DNA from: Syngnathus acus
Lineage: Eukaryota > Chordata > Actinopteri > Syngnathiformes > Syngnathidae
DNA length: 64,000 nt
Direction: 5' to 3'
NCBI RefSeq assembly: GCF_901709675.1
Contig: NC_051100.1
Location: forward strand, 310,001-374,000
Under the pieces are notes generated by a model that was given only the letters and a program-made list of their open reading frames with translations, was not told the origin of the DNA and did no database searches. Below, piece after piece: positions 1-61,337 of the stretch; position 1 is the first letter of the stretch, and each line of letters opens with the position of its first letter. Position numbers and translations under genes: made by a program.

Positions 1-308
1 GACAACAAAGACTCGGATGGACTACAGTCGCAACAGAAATATCGAAAGTGGAGATGGTTCAAGTTTCCTTTTTTCACGGCAGATGAAAATAGCCAAACTG
101 AAAAGTCCAAATTGCCCAGAATTATGAGTGAAAATGAGTCATTAGAAATACATGAACCCTTAGCAATTTCAATAGACTACGTACGTTGTTATGTATTTGT
201 TGGTATTGAAAAGGTGAAAAAATGTGGGCTCGAGCATTCCTAATCAATGTGAAAAAAGTATTTCCAAATCAGCAAATCCACGGAGGCTGAATCACGAGTA
301 CGCCTTAC

Positions 309-3010
<2,702 letters not shown>

Positions 3011-3288
3011 TGTGGAGCTGTTGAACAGTGTGTTAGCGTCTTGTGGGGGGGAAGATGTGATATGATGTGTGCAAAGGGTAGCGGTGGCTAACTTCGACGG
3101 CTCCCAGAAGCACGGCGGCCGGCTAGTTGTTGCTCAATGCTCGCTCGCTCGCTCGCTCGCTCCAAATTCCAAAATGGCTGCGGCTGACTCCAACCAGGAA
3201 GCACTTAACAGGAGCCAACTCAGCAGCACGGTAGAAAGGGGAACAATCGCTGCGCAGCCTGTCGCTCCTTTTATTTGACAAAAGCTAG

Positions 3289-3319
<31 letters not shown>

Positions 3320-3633
3320 AAAATATACACGAAAAAACGAAGCGTCCGTTCTCTCTACTAACCGGGAAGTCGTTCGTGCAGCGGAAAAGTGTCAGTCGGA
3401 TGGAAACCGCTGACGTCATCAGTGAAACGTGGCAAAGGGATTTCTCGTGTCAGTCCAAGTCCTTGTGTTGGTTTCAACAGCGTCAAATCTGTTGACAATA
3501 CATTTGGACACTTCTTTTTCTCCGGTCTTTACTTGAGACAATTAAGTATGTGTCGCTTTTTTTCTTTGGGTGATCCACCAATAAACAATTTCATGTCAAG
3601 TAACCGTGTACTTAAGCTATAGCGATATATTGC

Positions 3634-3709
<76 letters not shown>

Positions 3710-5198
3710 ACACATACATAAATACAAAAAGGAATACATACAGACAGACAGACAGACAGAGACAGATAGGGAGGGAGGAAGGGATGAAGAAACAAGCAAA
3801 CAAATAAACAACATGCCTATTTGAAATGTAAAAGAGGTATGAAAATAGTGGGAAGGAAAAGAGGACAAGTGATAAAGTTGGAAAAAAGTCAAATAAAATG
3901 AATATTTTTTGGGCCATATCATTGTCTTTTTACAAAGAACCCCAATTGAAAATAAAGATATTTTTCAAAAGTAAAACCGATTGAAATTTTGCCCCGCCGC
4001 AGCAAATGTGCTGAAAATAGAGCCCCAAAGTGTCACATGATCCAAGTCTTCCATTGTAGCAGAGCTCTCATCCGGTCTGACTCACTTCTGAACGAAGATT
4101 TTGATGATCATGTAGTCTTCTTGTGACATACGACATGTGACACTTGTGATAAAAGGCTCGTGTTATTCTGCGGGTGTTGGGGACGTTGTTAGTGTTACAT
4201 TTTTAGGATTGACTGGTACTTTTGAAGTTGGAATAACATGTTTTGACTTTTTTTTTTTGCCTCCGTGGACTTCAAACAAATGTTATGCATGAAATATTGC
4301 ACCGGGTCATGCAAGAATTGCAACTGGTCTCAAGTGCATAGAAATGGCAAATGAAATCATTGCAATAGATGGGCAACAATTTGCGTACTCGATGTATCGC
4401 TCACCATTTGTGAAGGGATTGTTTGAAGAGACTGACTGACGGACGAGTGAGTCTGATACAAAACCAAACGACCACATTTGCTACTGTAATGGGGACATGT
4501 TATTTCATATGGACGCAAATAGTTAGGTCTCTGCAATGGCCACCCACTCTTGGAAAATGAACGATTCTTGGAGTAGAGGATGAGTGCTCTTTAAAACATC
4601 AAATCAAAAGTTGAGTCATGAAGCAGTTAGCAGGATGACACACAGTATTTATATGTATTTTCACCAACCGTTCAGACAGCACAAGACAAATGTGTACTGT
4701 AAGCATGCTTTCATTTGAATGCTTGTTAAGACTAAGGACATAGACATGTGCATTCAGTTGAGTGAGTGAGTGAGTGACTAATTGAAGTATGGCAATGCCT
4801 GCTGCTAATTGGATGCTACGAACACAAATAGCATCATCCTCTGCATGGAGTGTAGTCTGCGCCAGCCGCAGCCCGTTCAACAGCATTCTTATGATCGATA
4901 GTCACTTTGGCATTGCTATGACAACAAATCAAATATCGGCACATAATAAATACAACTCAAAGGTGTGGACACCATAGTTTCAAATATAGTAAGTTGAGGA
5001 GGAATGCAGCTGGCTCACAATGTCAGTGAGAGGAGAGGCAACTGGCTTTAAATTGAATCATTGAGCCACTTAAGTCAAGTGCAGGCCAACGGCACATCGG
5101 CCAGGCCAGGCCAGGCCAGGCCAATCCATGTTGCTGTGACACCAGGAGCAACATTTTGAAATGAAACGCACGCAGTGATTGCAGTCATTTGGATTGTG
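3011..5198. other. rab1a 5' flank and rab1a-calhm2 intergenic interval
   Basis: No gene is recognisable here. The first 200 bp are rab1a 5'UTR and promoter by position, and contain a GCTC repeat at about 3140-3163. Beyond that are an AAGA repeat (3288-3320), a TATC array (about 3633-3709), GACA repeats (about 3740-3765) and a GGCCA pentamer run (5099-5123). The calhm2 stop codon is at 5199-5201, so the right end of this interval includes the calhm2 3'UTR. I did not find an unambiguous AATAAA for it. Confidence 0.7.
3633..3709. repeat. (TATC)n microsatellite
   Basis: About 75 bp of perfect TATC tetranucleotide, followed within 40 bp by a short GACA array. It is intergenic, between rab1a and calhm2. 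Confidence 0.95.
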
Positions 5199-6483
5199 CT
5201 AGGCAATTAAACTGTCAAACACTTCCATTTCTTTATCAAAGTCCTCCTCCCGGGCGTTCTGCTCGTTGTATGTGGCCCATTTGTTAAGTCTGCTGTATAG
5301 AGGTAGTCCATTCTTCTCCCTGTAAAGGTAGACACCGCTCACTCTGTTCCACTCGGTGCTGCAGATGGGACTAGCCGCGGCCTGGTGTTCCAGCACGTGT
5401 TCCTTCTCATCGTTCTCCAGAGCCACGAAACCGAAGAAGCTCTCCACATACTTTGCAGCCATGAGTTGGGCGTGGACGGCGGCCGTACGACGAAAGAGGG
5501 TCTTTTCGTTGGCGCGATACTTCTTCCAGTATTCTTCCTGCTGGTAGCCGAGGGGCGACGAGCAATGTCTCGTGCACATGACTAAGAAAACCATCAAAGA
5601 CGTCCCGGCAACCACCAGCCAGCCAATCAGCTGAAAACATACAATCGTTTAGTCAGCCGCTTGTTGGGTGTGCTATTTTTGCACGATTACACTTTGAGTA
5701 TGTTAGTCTGCAGCGAGTGCCTCGCCTCGCCTCGCCGCGCCACGCCACGCCACACCCTCTTTCTGCTCAAAATTCAGTTTGTGCTCACTTGAGAGATGTT
5801 TTTGTGGTTTTAACGAACCAAACCAAATTGTCTACATTTCTTTTTTTTCTTCTCAAATAACTCGTGGTGAGAACATGCTACGGCTTTGGTCGAAAAAAAC
5901 AGACAAACAAACAAAGATTGTTTTCCACTACCTGTGACTCATATTTCAGACGTCGGTCAATTTCTGCCCAAAAGCCTTGCAGCTCGGTCGGAACGCTTTC
6001 CTTGCAAGGGAACTTTGCCATGTCCTCGGAATAATAACCAGGCGGGAAGCCCTTGACGCTGCTGGGGTCGGTAAACTCGCTTAGGGCGCACGTGTACGCC
6101 AGACCCTGCAGCAGGGATAGGACGGTCCACGTAAGCGGCGCCACCACGGCTCGACCCATAATACTCCCCAGTACCGCGAAGGCGGCTGCTGTGGACAGTT
6201 TCTTGAACCTCCGGAGGCGGCACTCTGACACTAGATCCCAAGTTCTCTTGTTCAACATGACTCCAACGATGAAAAACGCCAAAGCCGGAGCACCGATGGC
6301 AGCTATGCCGTAGTAGTAGTTTCTCCCAGGGGAACACGGGCAATCGAAAGCAAAAACGTTGTACGCCGTCTGGCTCGCCACAGTGCCCAGAGCAATCAGA
6401 CCGTTAAAGATCATCACATCTTTACTCTTGAAGAAGAGAGAGGCAAATTTAAAATTCTGCGTGACAAGGGCATAAGCGGCCAT
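5199..6483 (-). CDS. calhm2: Calcium homeostasis modulator 2 (CALHM2), complete
   Basis: CALHM2 is a four-transmembrane, large-pore channel subunit of the plasma membrane, linked in mammals to ATP release from glia. There are two coding exons, 5932-6483 (184 codons) and 5199-5630 (143 codons plus TAG), joined in phase 0 by a GT-AG intron. The predicted protein has 327 residues; human CALHM2 has 323. The start MAAYALVTQNFKFASLFFKS is the family N-terminus. Conserved signatures include FKSKDVMIFNGLIALGTV in TM1, the extracellular DCPCSPGRNYYYG with paired cysteines, CALSEFTDPSS, AKFPCKES, and the C-terminal YWKKYRANEKTLF, FFGFVALENDEKEH and GVYLYREKNGLPLYSRLNKW. The last two blocks separate CALHM2 from CALHM1 and CALHM3. 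It lies head-to-tail with calhm3 at 8079-9692 on the same strand, as in the vertebrate CALHM cluster. No frameshift was seen. Confidence 0.96.
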
Positions 6484-8078
6484 GTTTGGGATGTTGGGGT
6501 AAGATCACTGAAGTAAGCTGTCAAGCTAAAAAGGAAAAGAAGATGGAGAGAGAGAGAGAGATTAAAAGTCTTACATTTGCTTCTCAAATCACATCATCTG
6601 TCATTTTCAAGTGTAAAAACACGTGTCACACATGTCATAAACCATATTATTTGGTCCAAAAAGTCAGTCATGCTAACTTACAGCCTTCCAGTATCCTCAG
6701 GCAAAACATGTGACTGGACTTTTAGAATCCATTTCGCGATGCCTTCTGTGCAGATGCCTCTTTTTCCAGCTGAAGCAGAAGTCTTCCTTCTGAGCTCAAC
6801 TTTGAGTTTGTGTGAGCACCGATGATGACTCACAGCAAGGGCCTGCCCTCTGGTTTCCTCCCCAGTGAAGAAGAAGAGAAAAAAAAAAACCCTACAAGTG
6901 AAAACACGTGCAAACACAGCCAAGTCAGGAACTGGAAAAGCTTGCTCGCCCAATGCATTCGTGTAAGCTAATAGGTCAAATATGAGTGTAAAACTTTGAC
7001 AACATATGGTAACTGACGTAGCCTAGCCTTAGAGGGAAAAACAACCGTTATCAAGGAATGAGACTAAGTGTAGTGAATCTTTTTGTGGAGTGGAGCACAA
7101 TGCACATCTCCGTTCACATAGTACGTATTACATACTGAACTAATTATACTGCATGCATATTGGAGGCCTGAGAATGAAGACTCGGCATGTAAAAATGGCA
7201 ACTATTCATTGGAGAGATGCTAGGGGTTTTTTTTTTATGCGGTTGGCAACTGTCAGCACCCGAGCCGCCCCGCCCCCTCCCCTCCCCCAGCTCAAGAGGT
7301 ACATACGTCCAACTCTTTGTTCGCTCTGCCATCTCCTCTTACATGCCTGTGTTAGGTCGGGTTCTCCGTGTGCTGTGCAAATACAATATCTGTACAGTCG
7401 ACTTTAGAATATTTCAAATCTACCGCCCGCCGGCTGACCTCAAATGGGATGAGGCATTAGGTTTTCATGAGAAAATGTCGCCCTCTAAATAAATACTAGA
7501 ACCTTTTGAACCTTTCAAATGTTTGGGTGTTTCTCTTTGTGTGCCCGCGTGCGTATTTGTCGAATGAATTGCAATCAAGAAGAGCAGCGGAGCACCGGTT
7601 CAGAGGTTGCAGGTTCAATAGGGCTCCAGGCTCCCCTTCCTGTCCATGTTCTCCCCGTGCCCGCGTGGGCTTTCTCCGGGTACTCGGCTATCCCCCCACA
7701 TCCCAAAGAGATGCACGGCAGGCTGATTCAGCACTCCAAATGGTTGTCCGTACCTATACTACGTATTTGTGCCCGGCCGGGGATTGGCTGGCAACCAGTT
7801 GAGGGTGTCCCCTGCCTAGCGCCCCAAGTCAGCACGCCCGCAACCCTGGTGAGGAGAAGCGCTTCAGATAATGGATGGATGGATGGATGTCTCTTTGCAT
7901 GTTTCCATGAGAACATGTGGGTGGATTTCCAACCTATGCAAAATGTACCATCACCTATTCAAAGCGTTTGTGTCGTATGACTTGCGCCTAGAATCGAATG
8001 GAATGGAATGAAATAACACTTTCTCACGATGAACCAAATCGAATGAATTGACAGTGGACAATTTGAAGGAGGTACCAT
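6484..8078. other. calhm2-calhm3 intergenic interval
   Basis: I see no CALHM1-like or other coding segment here. The interval holds the calhm2 5' flank, a CT/GA-rich stretch near 6545-6560, a C-rich patch at about 7262-7292, and an interspersed GGAT-tailed repeat at 7563-7891. The remainder is unremarkable. Confidence 0.7.
7563..7891 (+). mobile_element. Interspersed SINE-like repeat with GGAT tail
   Basis: The segment carries blocks that I recognise from an abundant teleost interspersed repeat. These are a B-box-like GAGGTTGCAGGTTCAAT near 7601, a GTTCTCCCCGTGCCCGCGTG block near 7650, CTCCGGGTACTCGGCTATCC near 7674, GGGGATTGGCTGGCAACC near 7780, and a terminal ATGGATGGATGG tail near 7871-7890. 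A degraded copy on the other strand lies at about 57058-57310. The family name cannot be fixed without a library search. Confidence 0.7.
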
Positions 8079-9692
<1,614 letters not shown>

Positions 9693-10522
9693 TCCAAGGC
9701 TCGTTCAGACAACAAACGGCGACTACGTACTTGGGGTACAAGTGCGCCGGACGAGTTCAAATAAACCTCAACGTGTGCTCATTTCCTGAACCGAAAGGCA
9801 AATCAGAAGGTTCCATTCAGTTTGCAGGGAGGGACAGCGGCTCGCTCGCTCGCTCGGCTGTGTGCCATCTGAACACACCCACCCTGAGCTGAGCCTTTTG
9901 CATTCATAGCAAGGACGAAAGCTGCAACTAAAGTAGCTTCCTCTTACCTGCCTGCCAGTAGACATTATGTACTGGGAATACAAATAAAGGCATTTCAGAT
10001 GGCTGAGAATAGGCCTCACACGTGCCCGGAGGCGGAATTGAAGCCTGCCTGCCTCCCTCCCTCCCTCCCTCCCCCCGCCCACCGCTGCTGCTGCTGCCCG
10101 ACAAAAGTAAAAATCAATTTAGTGGATGGGGCGGGAATAAATTCAACTTTATTAGGGGGGTCGAGGGGAACAATGCCTACAGTGTTTGGAACCTTAAAAA
10201 AATGCATTACAGAACTATGGGTGAGTACTTTCATGGAGTTGTTTCAACCACTGTCAATTACAAGTCACACGGCAGCATCCAAATGAAAACAGGAATACAC
10301 AACCAAGAAATGTCAATTACTCACACAAATACAAACGACTGTTGTGGTCTGTAGAGGTGATTAGTGTCAATGCTACTACAGAGCATGAATGAATATTCCT
10401 TGTTTTCAGAGCCAACTAAAGCATCAGGAGTTAAAGTGAGGCAAGTACACTCAAAGCACTCAACATGAACCAAAAGACTTCTGAGGGAAGGTTTGTTATC
10501 AAAGTCAACTCTTCAGATCTTT
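9693..10522. other. hells 3'UTR and calhm3 5' flank
   Basis: No coding region is recognised. The upper part, about 10150-10522, is the hells 3'UTR by position. The lower part is the calhm3 promoter side, with a CGCTCGCTCGCTCG run (about 9840-9856) and a CCCT-rich tract (about 10043-10079). Confidence 0.6.
10148..10153 (-). terminator. Putative hells polyadenylation signal
   Basis: TTTATT on the plus strand reads AATAAA in the hells direction, about 370 nt past the TAA at 10523-10525. The position is reasonable for a short 3'UTR. The assignment rests on the hexamer and its spacing only. Confidence 0.5.
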
Positions 10523-17001
<6,479 letters not shown>

Positions 17002-19012
17002 GGTTTCCAAGGGAAGGGACAACGCTTTATCTGGAAACAAAGCAAATATTTAAACTCATAAGTCAACTACATAGAAAACGTTCGACAATTACAACAACTA
17101 GTTTGTACCGTTCCGTTCGTACCGAGAAGCTACTATTTGGTCACAACTGGATGTGGAAGTGCAGGAACAAAGATATTTCCAGCGGATACAAACTGCTGGT
17201 TACTTCCAAAGTGAACGGATATCAGTTCAATTTGATTGAACCAAGCCTAATCAAGCGCCTTCGTAACGCCGAATTTCAACGTTGTTCATCAACCAGATAG
17301 TTCAAAACCAGACATCAAGAAAAAGACGGAAAACTTGGTTTGAGATTTTCAACATAAAACAGGACACGCTAACGTTAGCGCATATTATATGTCTGTCATT
17401 ATCTATACTTTTACATTGAAAAATAAAATGTCATTTCCGATACTACGTTAGACTAGTCCACGCATGCTGTAATGCGGAAAGGGCGGTGCTTTTGCGTTCC
17501 TTTCGCGCCAAATGAAGACAAACCCACTGTTTAATAAACCGGGGTTCTTTTAACAACATCAATACTATTGTATTTACGATACAGGCAATGCGTATGACAA
17601 TAACGTGCATATATGTTAGAGCAAACGTGATTATGACTTCATTTCATGTAATATAACGCATTATAGTGAACGGAGAAAAAATAACATTAAATGTCTCACC
17701 CCTCACATTTGGCAAATGGACCAAACCTAACCAGAGCCTTCCTTTCAACGGATACAAATAGGCATTTATTGCTGTTTAGTTACATTCGTTCATTTGTTAT
17801 TGCTTTTTCGTTACATCCGTTCGTCGTTTGAAGTGCTTCAAAAAATGATTTGTACGACACCCTTCATTTAGGAAGAATGATTTCCATTCGGCCTCCCCAC
17901 TGCTGCAAAACTTTGCAATACAGTCATACATGTTTTCCTATCCGCAGATTCTTTTCAAATATTTTATAATCCGTTTCGTTGATGTATTTGCATTTTCTTT
18001 GTACGTTTTTGTTGTTTCATTCAGACATCTTAATGGAATGGACGGCAATTTTAAGCCAATTTTGGCGTCCGTCCCGGCCGGGCTCTGCCCACCTCGACTT
18101 GAATAAATCATTTATTGTGTGTTAATAAATGTTTAGAACTTTTTGTTGGGGTGGTCCTGTAAGCAACGTGACTGAGTTCAAGCGAAGGAGGCGGTCGCAC
18201 ACCGGCCCGGCCGGCTATGCGCACTGACCAACCGGTGCAGAAGGAGTCGGGACACGTGACAAGATCAAGTGTTTGTTCTTTTATTTAGTGTAAAGGTACA
18301 ATACATGCACAGAACAATGTGAGAATGGTTATTCAGGGAATAAGAAAGGTTTATATAGCGGAAAGGTATTGGGGAGGTCTTAAAAAGCGTTCAGATTGTG
18401 TACTGGACCGCAATGCAACAAGAGACGAGTGGCCGTACGGAAGACACTGTTTCGTAAAAGGCACCTGCGGCAAGTGGCTTCGGCACAACTGTGAATGTCA
18501 CCGAGAGAGAAACAGCCCAAAAATAGGCTTGCCGAGCTCGTGCTATCTTATTCGCAAAGATGGCTGTCAACAAAGTATGAACTCTTTTTATCTGAACCAA
18601 AGGCTGTGAAGACTCGTATGTAGGTATATGGGATTTGTGAAGGTTTCTATTGTTTTTGGGTTAGGGTCTATTGGCAAATGGGAGGGAGTGGCTTTGTAAA
18701 TATGGAATAACAAGACAAAGGTTTTGGAACGAACGGCTGTATACGACTTCCCTCATTTGACACGAGCGCACAGCTCGGGCCACTTTCTGCCTGCCTGATC
18801 AAGTGTCCCGCCCGGCTAGCGCCTTGAATGTCAGCTCATACAGAGAGAGCGCGCTGTCTGCTTTGCCCGCCCAGTCTTTTGGCTCAGCGCTCAGCGAAGG
18901 ACATCAAGCGTCGGGTGCGATATTCCATGACTCTCGACTGCCTCTCGATTAACAGCAGCGTGTTCCTTAACACTGAAACGATGGAAACAAAAGCTGAATC
19001 TTTTCTCCCCAG
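17002..19012. other. hells 5' flank; no gene recognised
   Basis: The hells promoter side begins here. No divergent gene can be recognised in either strand. The stretch from about 18050 to 18950 is richer in GC and contains several short open frames without recognisable homology. On the minus strand an AATAAA-like hexamer is present at about 18279-18284, which might serve a minus-strand transcript. Confidence 0.5.
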
Positions 19013-19180
19013 TGGGGTGTTCTCAACCATGCCAATGAGGAACCTTACGTGGAGACGTGTTGTCCATTAAGCCTAGAAGAAGCTCGCCGGTTTGCAGAAC
19101 ATGAGAGGTCAGATGTTGATGACAACTCAACTCTCGCTGAAATTTCGGAGAGCAAAACGACAAGTCGTAGCGTCAAATGG
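19013..19180 (+). other. Exon-like open frame of unknown gene, next to the assembly gap
   Basis: A polypyrimidine tract ending in CTCCCCAG at 19012 precedes a clean 56-codon open frame. It starts WGVLNHANEEPYVETCCPLS and continues LEEARRFAEHERSDVDD, with acidic and Ser/Thr-rich composition, up to TGG|GTACT at 19180. The Ns begin five bases after that possible donor. The length is a multiple of three. The in-frame reading has a stop upstream of the acceptor, as an internal exon would. I do not recognise the protein. It could be a genuine internal exon of a plus-strand gene whose other exons are in the gap or on a misjoined contig, or part of a transposon, or chance. Confidence 0.35.
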
Positions 19181-19185
19181 GTACT

Positions 19186-19285
19186 NNNNNNNNNNNNNNN
19201 NNNNNNNNNNNNNNNNNNNNNNNNNNNNNNNNNNNNNNNNNNNNNNNNNNNNNNNNNNNNNNNNNNNNNNNNNNNNNNNNNNNNN
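19186..19285. other. Assembly gap (100 N)
   Basis: Exactly 100 N bases, which is the usual placeholder for a gap of unknown size. Order and distance across it should not be trusted. The sequence on the two sides may not be adjacent in the genome. Confidence 0.99.
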
Positions 19286-19342
19286 GCCTGACTGTTAATA
19301 TAGACACACACACACACACAATCATTATGATACAATACTTAC

Positions 19343-19434
19343 AATGATAGGTTTGAATGATCAAATAGAAAACAAGCAGCATTATCACATATGTGACCAG
19401 CCATGATGTGAATGAAGCGAGCCACTCTTTCACG
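19343..19434 (-). other. Candidate minus-strand exon encoding a transmembrane segment
   Basis: On the minus strand the frame VKEWLASFTSWLVTY followed by VIMLLVFYLIIQTYH runs into a strong GTAAGTA donor at 19342-19336. The hydrophobic core is about 20 residues, consistent with a single membrane span. An AG acceptor is available at about 19435-19436. A 29-nt exon-like segment at 19735-19763, with acceptor TTTTAG and donor GTAAGAC, can join it in frame. No family was recognised. It may be part of a small membrane-protein gene broken by the gap at 19186-19285. Confidence 0.25.
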
Positions 19435-19878
19435 CTCCCCTCAGATCAAATGCAGAAGGAATCATTCATTACCCTGTGAGCTTCTTTTCACAAAATGTCT
19501 CCCAAAAGCTATCCATCAGCAGCTACGCTTCTGTACGTAGTATAGCATGCAGTGTGCGCGTGCGTGTGTGGCAGTGAAGGCTGTTCTGTACCATCACCTT
19601 TAAAAAGCAACACACCAAACCATTTTGCTCATCAACGGAGCCTCCAACATGTCTCACAGTCAGATGTTGTCTTGGCAACTCCAGTTTCTGGTCAAAACAT
19701 ATGCCTTGGGACTTGGCCCCTCTGCTCGTCTTACTTCTTAGCCAGTTGGAAGGGGTGTTGACCCTAAAATACATTTACATTTTAGTCAAACAATAAGAAG
19801 AAGTTACATATCTGTGTGCAGTCCAAAGTTTGGGGTGGTGCACCGGTTGTTGTCTTTTTCTTGTTTCTCTGGACCTGG

Positions 19879-19959
19879 CATGCAGAGGACAAATTTCACC
19901 ACACCCAGATGTGTGTGTGACGATCATTGGGACTTTAATCTTTTAATCTTTAATCTTAA
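19879..19959 (+). mobile_element. 3' fragment of the tRNA-derived SINE
   Basis: This 80-bp stretch matches the 3' part of the full-length copies at 33236-33580 and 44597-44925. It contains ATGCAGAGGACAAATTTCAC, the TGTGTGTGTGACGATCATTG block and the TTTAATCTTTTAATC tail. The tRNA-like head is missing, as is usual for a 5'-truncated insertion. Confidence 0.85.
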
Positions 19960-20428
19960 TTATGAGGTGCACTTCAAATATCACATTATCTGTGCGGCAA
20001 TGGATGAATACAAATGTCACTTCATTGACAAGTGCTACAGCTCCAAATGCAAACCGACGTGCGCTTGGTGTTTGAATTGACGTTTGCTTTTTGACTCTGG
20101 ATACAGCTCCTTCTTATGCTCGTTGAAAACTCACCACCTCATTCAGTGCATGCAGTGCAAGCTCCAGGTTAGTGATCAAGGCCTCATCTGTGGAAACTTC
20201 ATTTGTACACTCTGTATTTGCATAGAGACTCAATTTGGCCCTGGTCACTCCGGACAGCATAATGCTTAGTGACGAACGAATATTTTGCTACAACAGTTAT
20301 CGTTGAGATCAAGACAATGACTCAAGTCTGGCGAGGCGCTGAATGAAACTCGACCGATGACCGACCGACCGACCGACCGATTGATCATTCATTCATTCAT
20401 TCATGTGCAAGCTTTAAACAAGTTTGCT

Positions 20429-21694
20429 TTTATTTATGGAAGCGTGATTGGCATTTCAGAACATAAACAACACATTCAAAAAATCGAAGGTACTGGATGA
20501 TCATCAATATTATGTACGTATATATCATGAAATCCAGGCAGCGCAAAATCTCATCAGAGAGAAGGAGCACCTGCGTACGTACGTATACTAGAATCGAATA
20601 GATCAAGGTACAAAGTAATCAGTGCAACATTTCCCCCCAACATTAGGTCACTTGTGAAGTGAATTGGCAGAACTCCACAAGGCAATACATTTGAAACATG
20701 AAAGAAGCCCTCGCCACTGGCGCCTTTCATGCCATTCAAGCAATGTGGTGCTTGCAGCACTGCTTCCTTCAAGGGGAGGCCGGAATTAACATTTTGGTTA
20801 CGGTCATTATTGAGCCGCACCATTTTTAGAAGAAGAAAGTACTGGTAGGAAGAAAATACAATGAACTGAAACTTTTTGCTATAATGCAAACATGACTGAT
20901 ATGCAAAAGGACACTTTCAGGACATTCCATGCATTTGAAACTTGTTAGGAGATCCAAGTTGAGACAAAGGTGCATTGGATTTGTTACAGACAAAACATGA
21001 CTTGTTCATGACTTGGTGAGTCAGTCATACAATTCGAAGCGAATTGAAGCAAAATGTGGGATAATGGACATGGATGTAATTATGACAAATATTTCAGGAA
21101 CTTAGTTTTACATTTTGCATCATTCTCGAGTATAAAGCTCATCTAGTAACGCTTACATTTGACGCGTGTGTTTTGAGTTCAACACGATCCAACCCAAACT
21201 CACTCTTCACCTTGTCTAAGGTACGTTTGGGAATCCAATTATAAAAAGAAAAAACCCCAATGTCAACTCGAAATAAGAGTGCAGACTTTTGGACACGGTG
21301 TGAACAACAACAACAACAACAACAAAAAAGAGATTTCATTGATCTGGGACTGCCCACAATCTTTCCAGCTGCACAACCTAGTGTAGCGTGCTCTTGTCCA
21401 ACAGAATAAAACAAGCTACAATAAGTTAAAAAGCATCCACAGCACAGTATGCACAAATATCATGCATCTGTAACTGCAAGTCAGTCTTCATTTTTCCAAA
21501 TTCATACATCCTAAATGCATGGCTATAAACTCAAATACAATGTCACTGGTGTTAAAACAAAAAGCAAAACTGTACAAAACATTTGGTCTTTGTTTTCAAG
21601 ATTTTCTTTTTAATATAATAGGGTAGAATACAATCAGGAAAAAGTAAAAAAAATAAATATTCTATGTACAATTACAAAAGCCATTCCAAAGTTA
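20429..21694 (-). other. Probable col13a1 3'UTR
   Basis: The interval follows the col13a1 stop (21695-21697) in the direction of transcription. It has no conserved open frame and almost no simple repeats, unlike its surroundings. Possible poly(A) hexamers are ATTAAA at 21609-21614 and AATAAA at 20429-20434 in the minus-strand sense. The true end was not determined. Confidence 0.4.

Positions 21695-61337
<39,643 letters not shown>

Noticed and set aside
3606-3922. Open frames around the TATC and GACA arrays
   Set aside because: Low-complexity Tyr-Leu-Ser-Ile repeats caused by a microsatellite.
18319-18609. Open frames on both strands in the hells 5' flank
   Set aside because: Neither peptide resembles a known family and no splice or promoter context supports them. 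Overlapping frames on opposite strands of similar length suggest chance.
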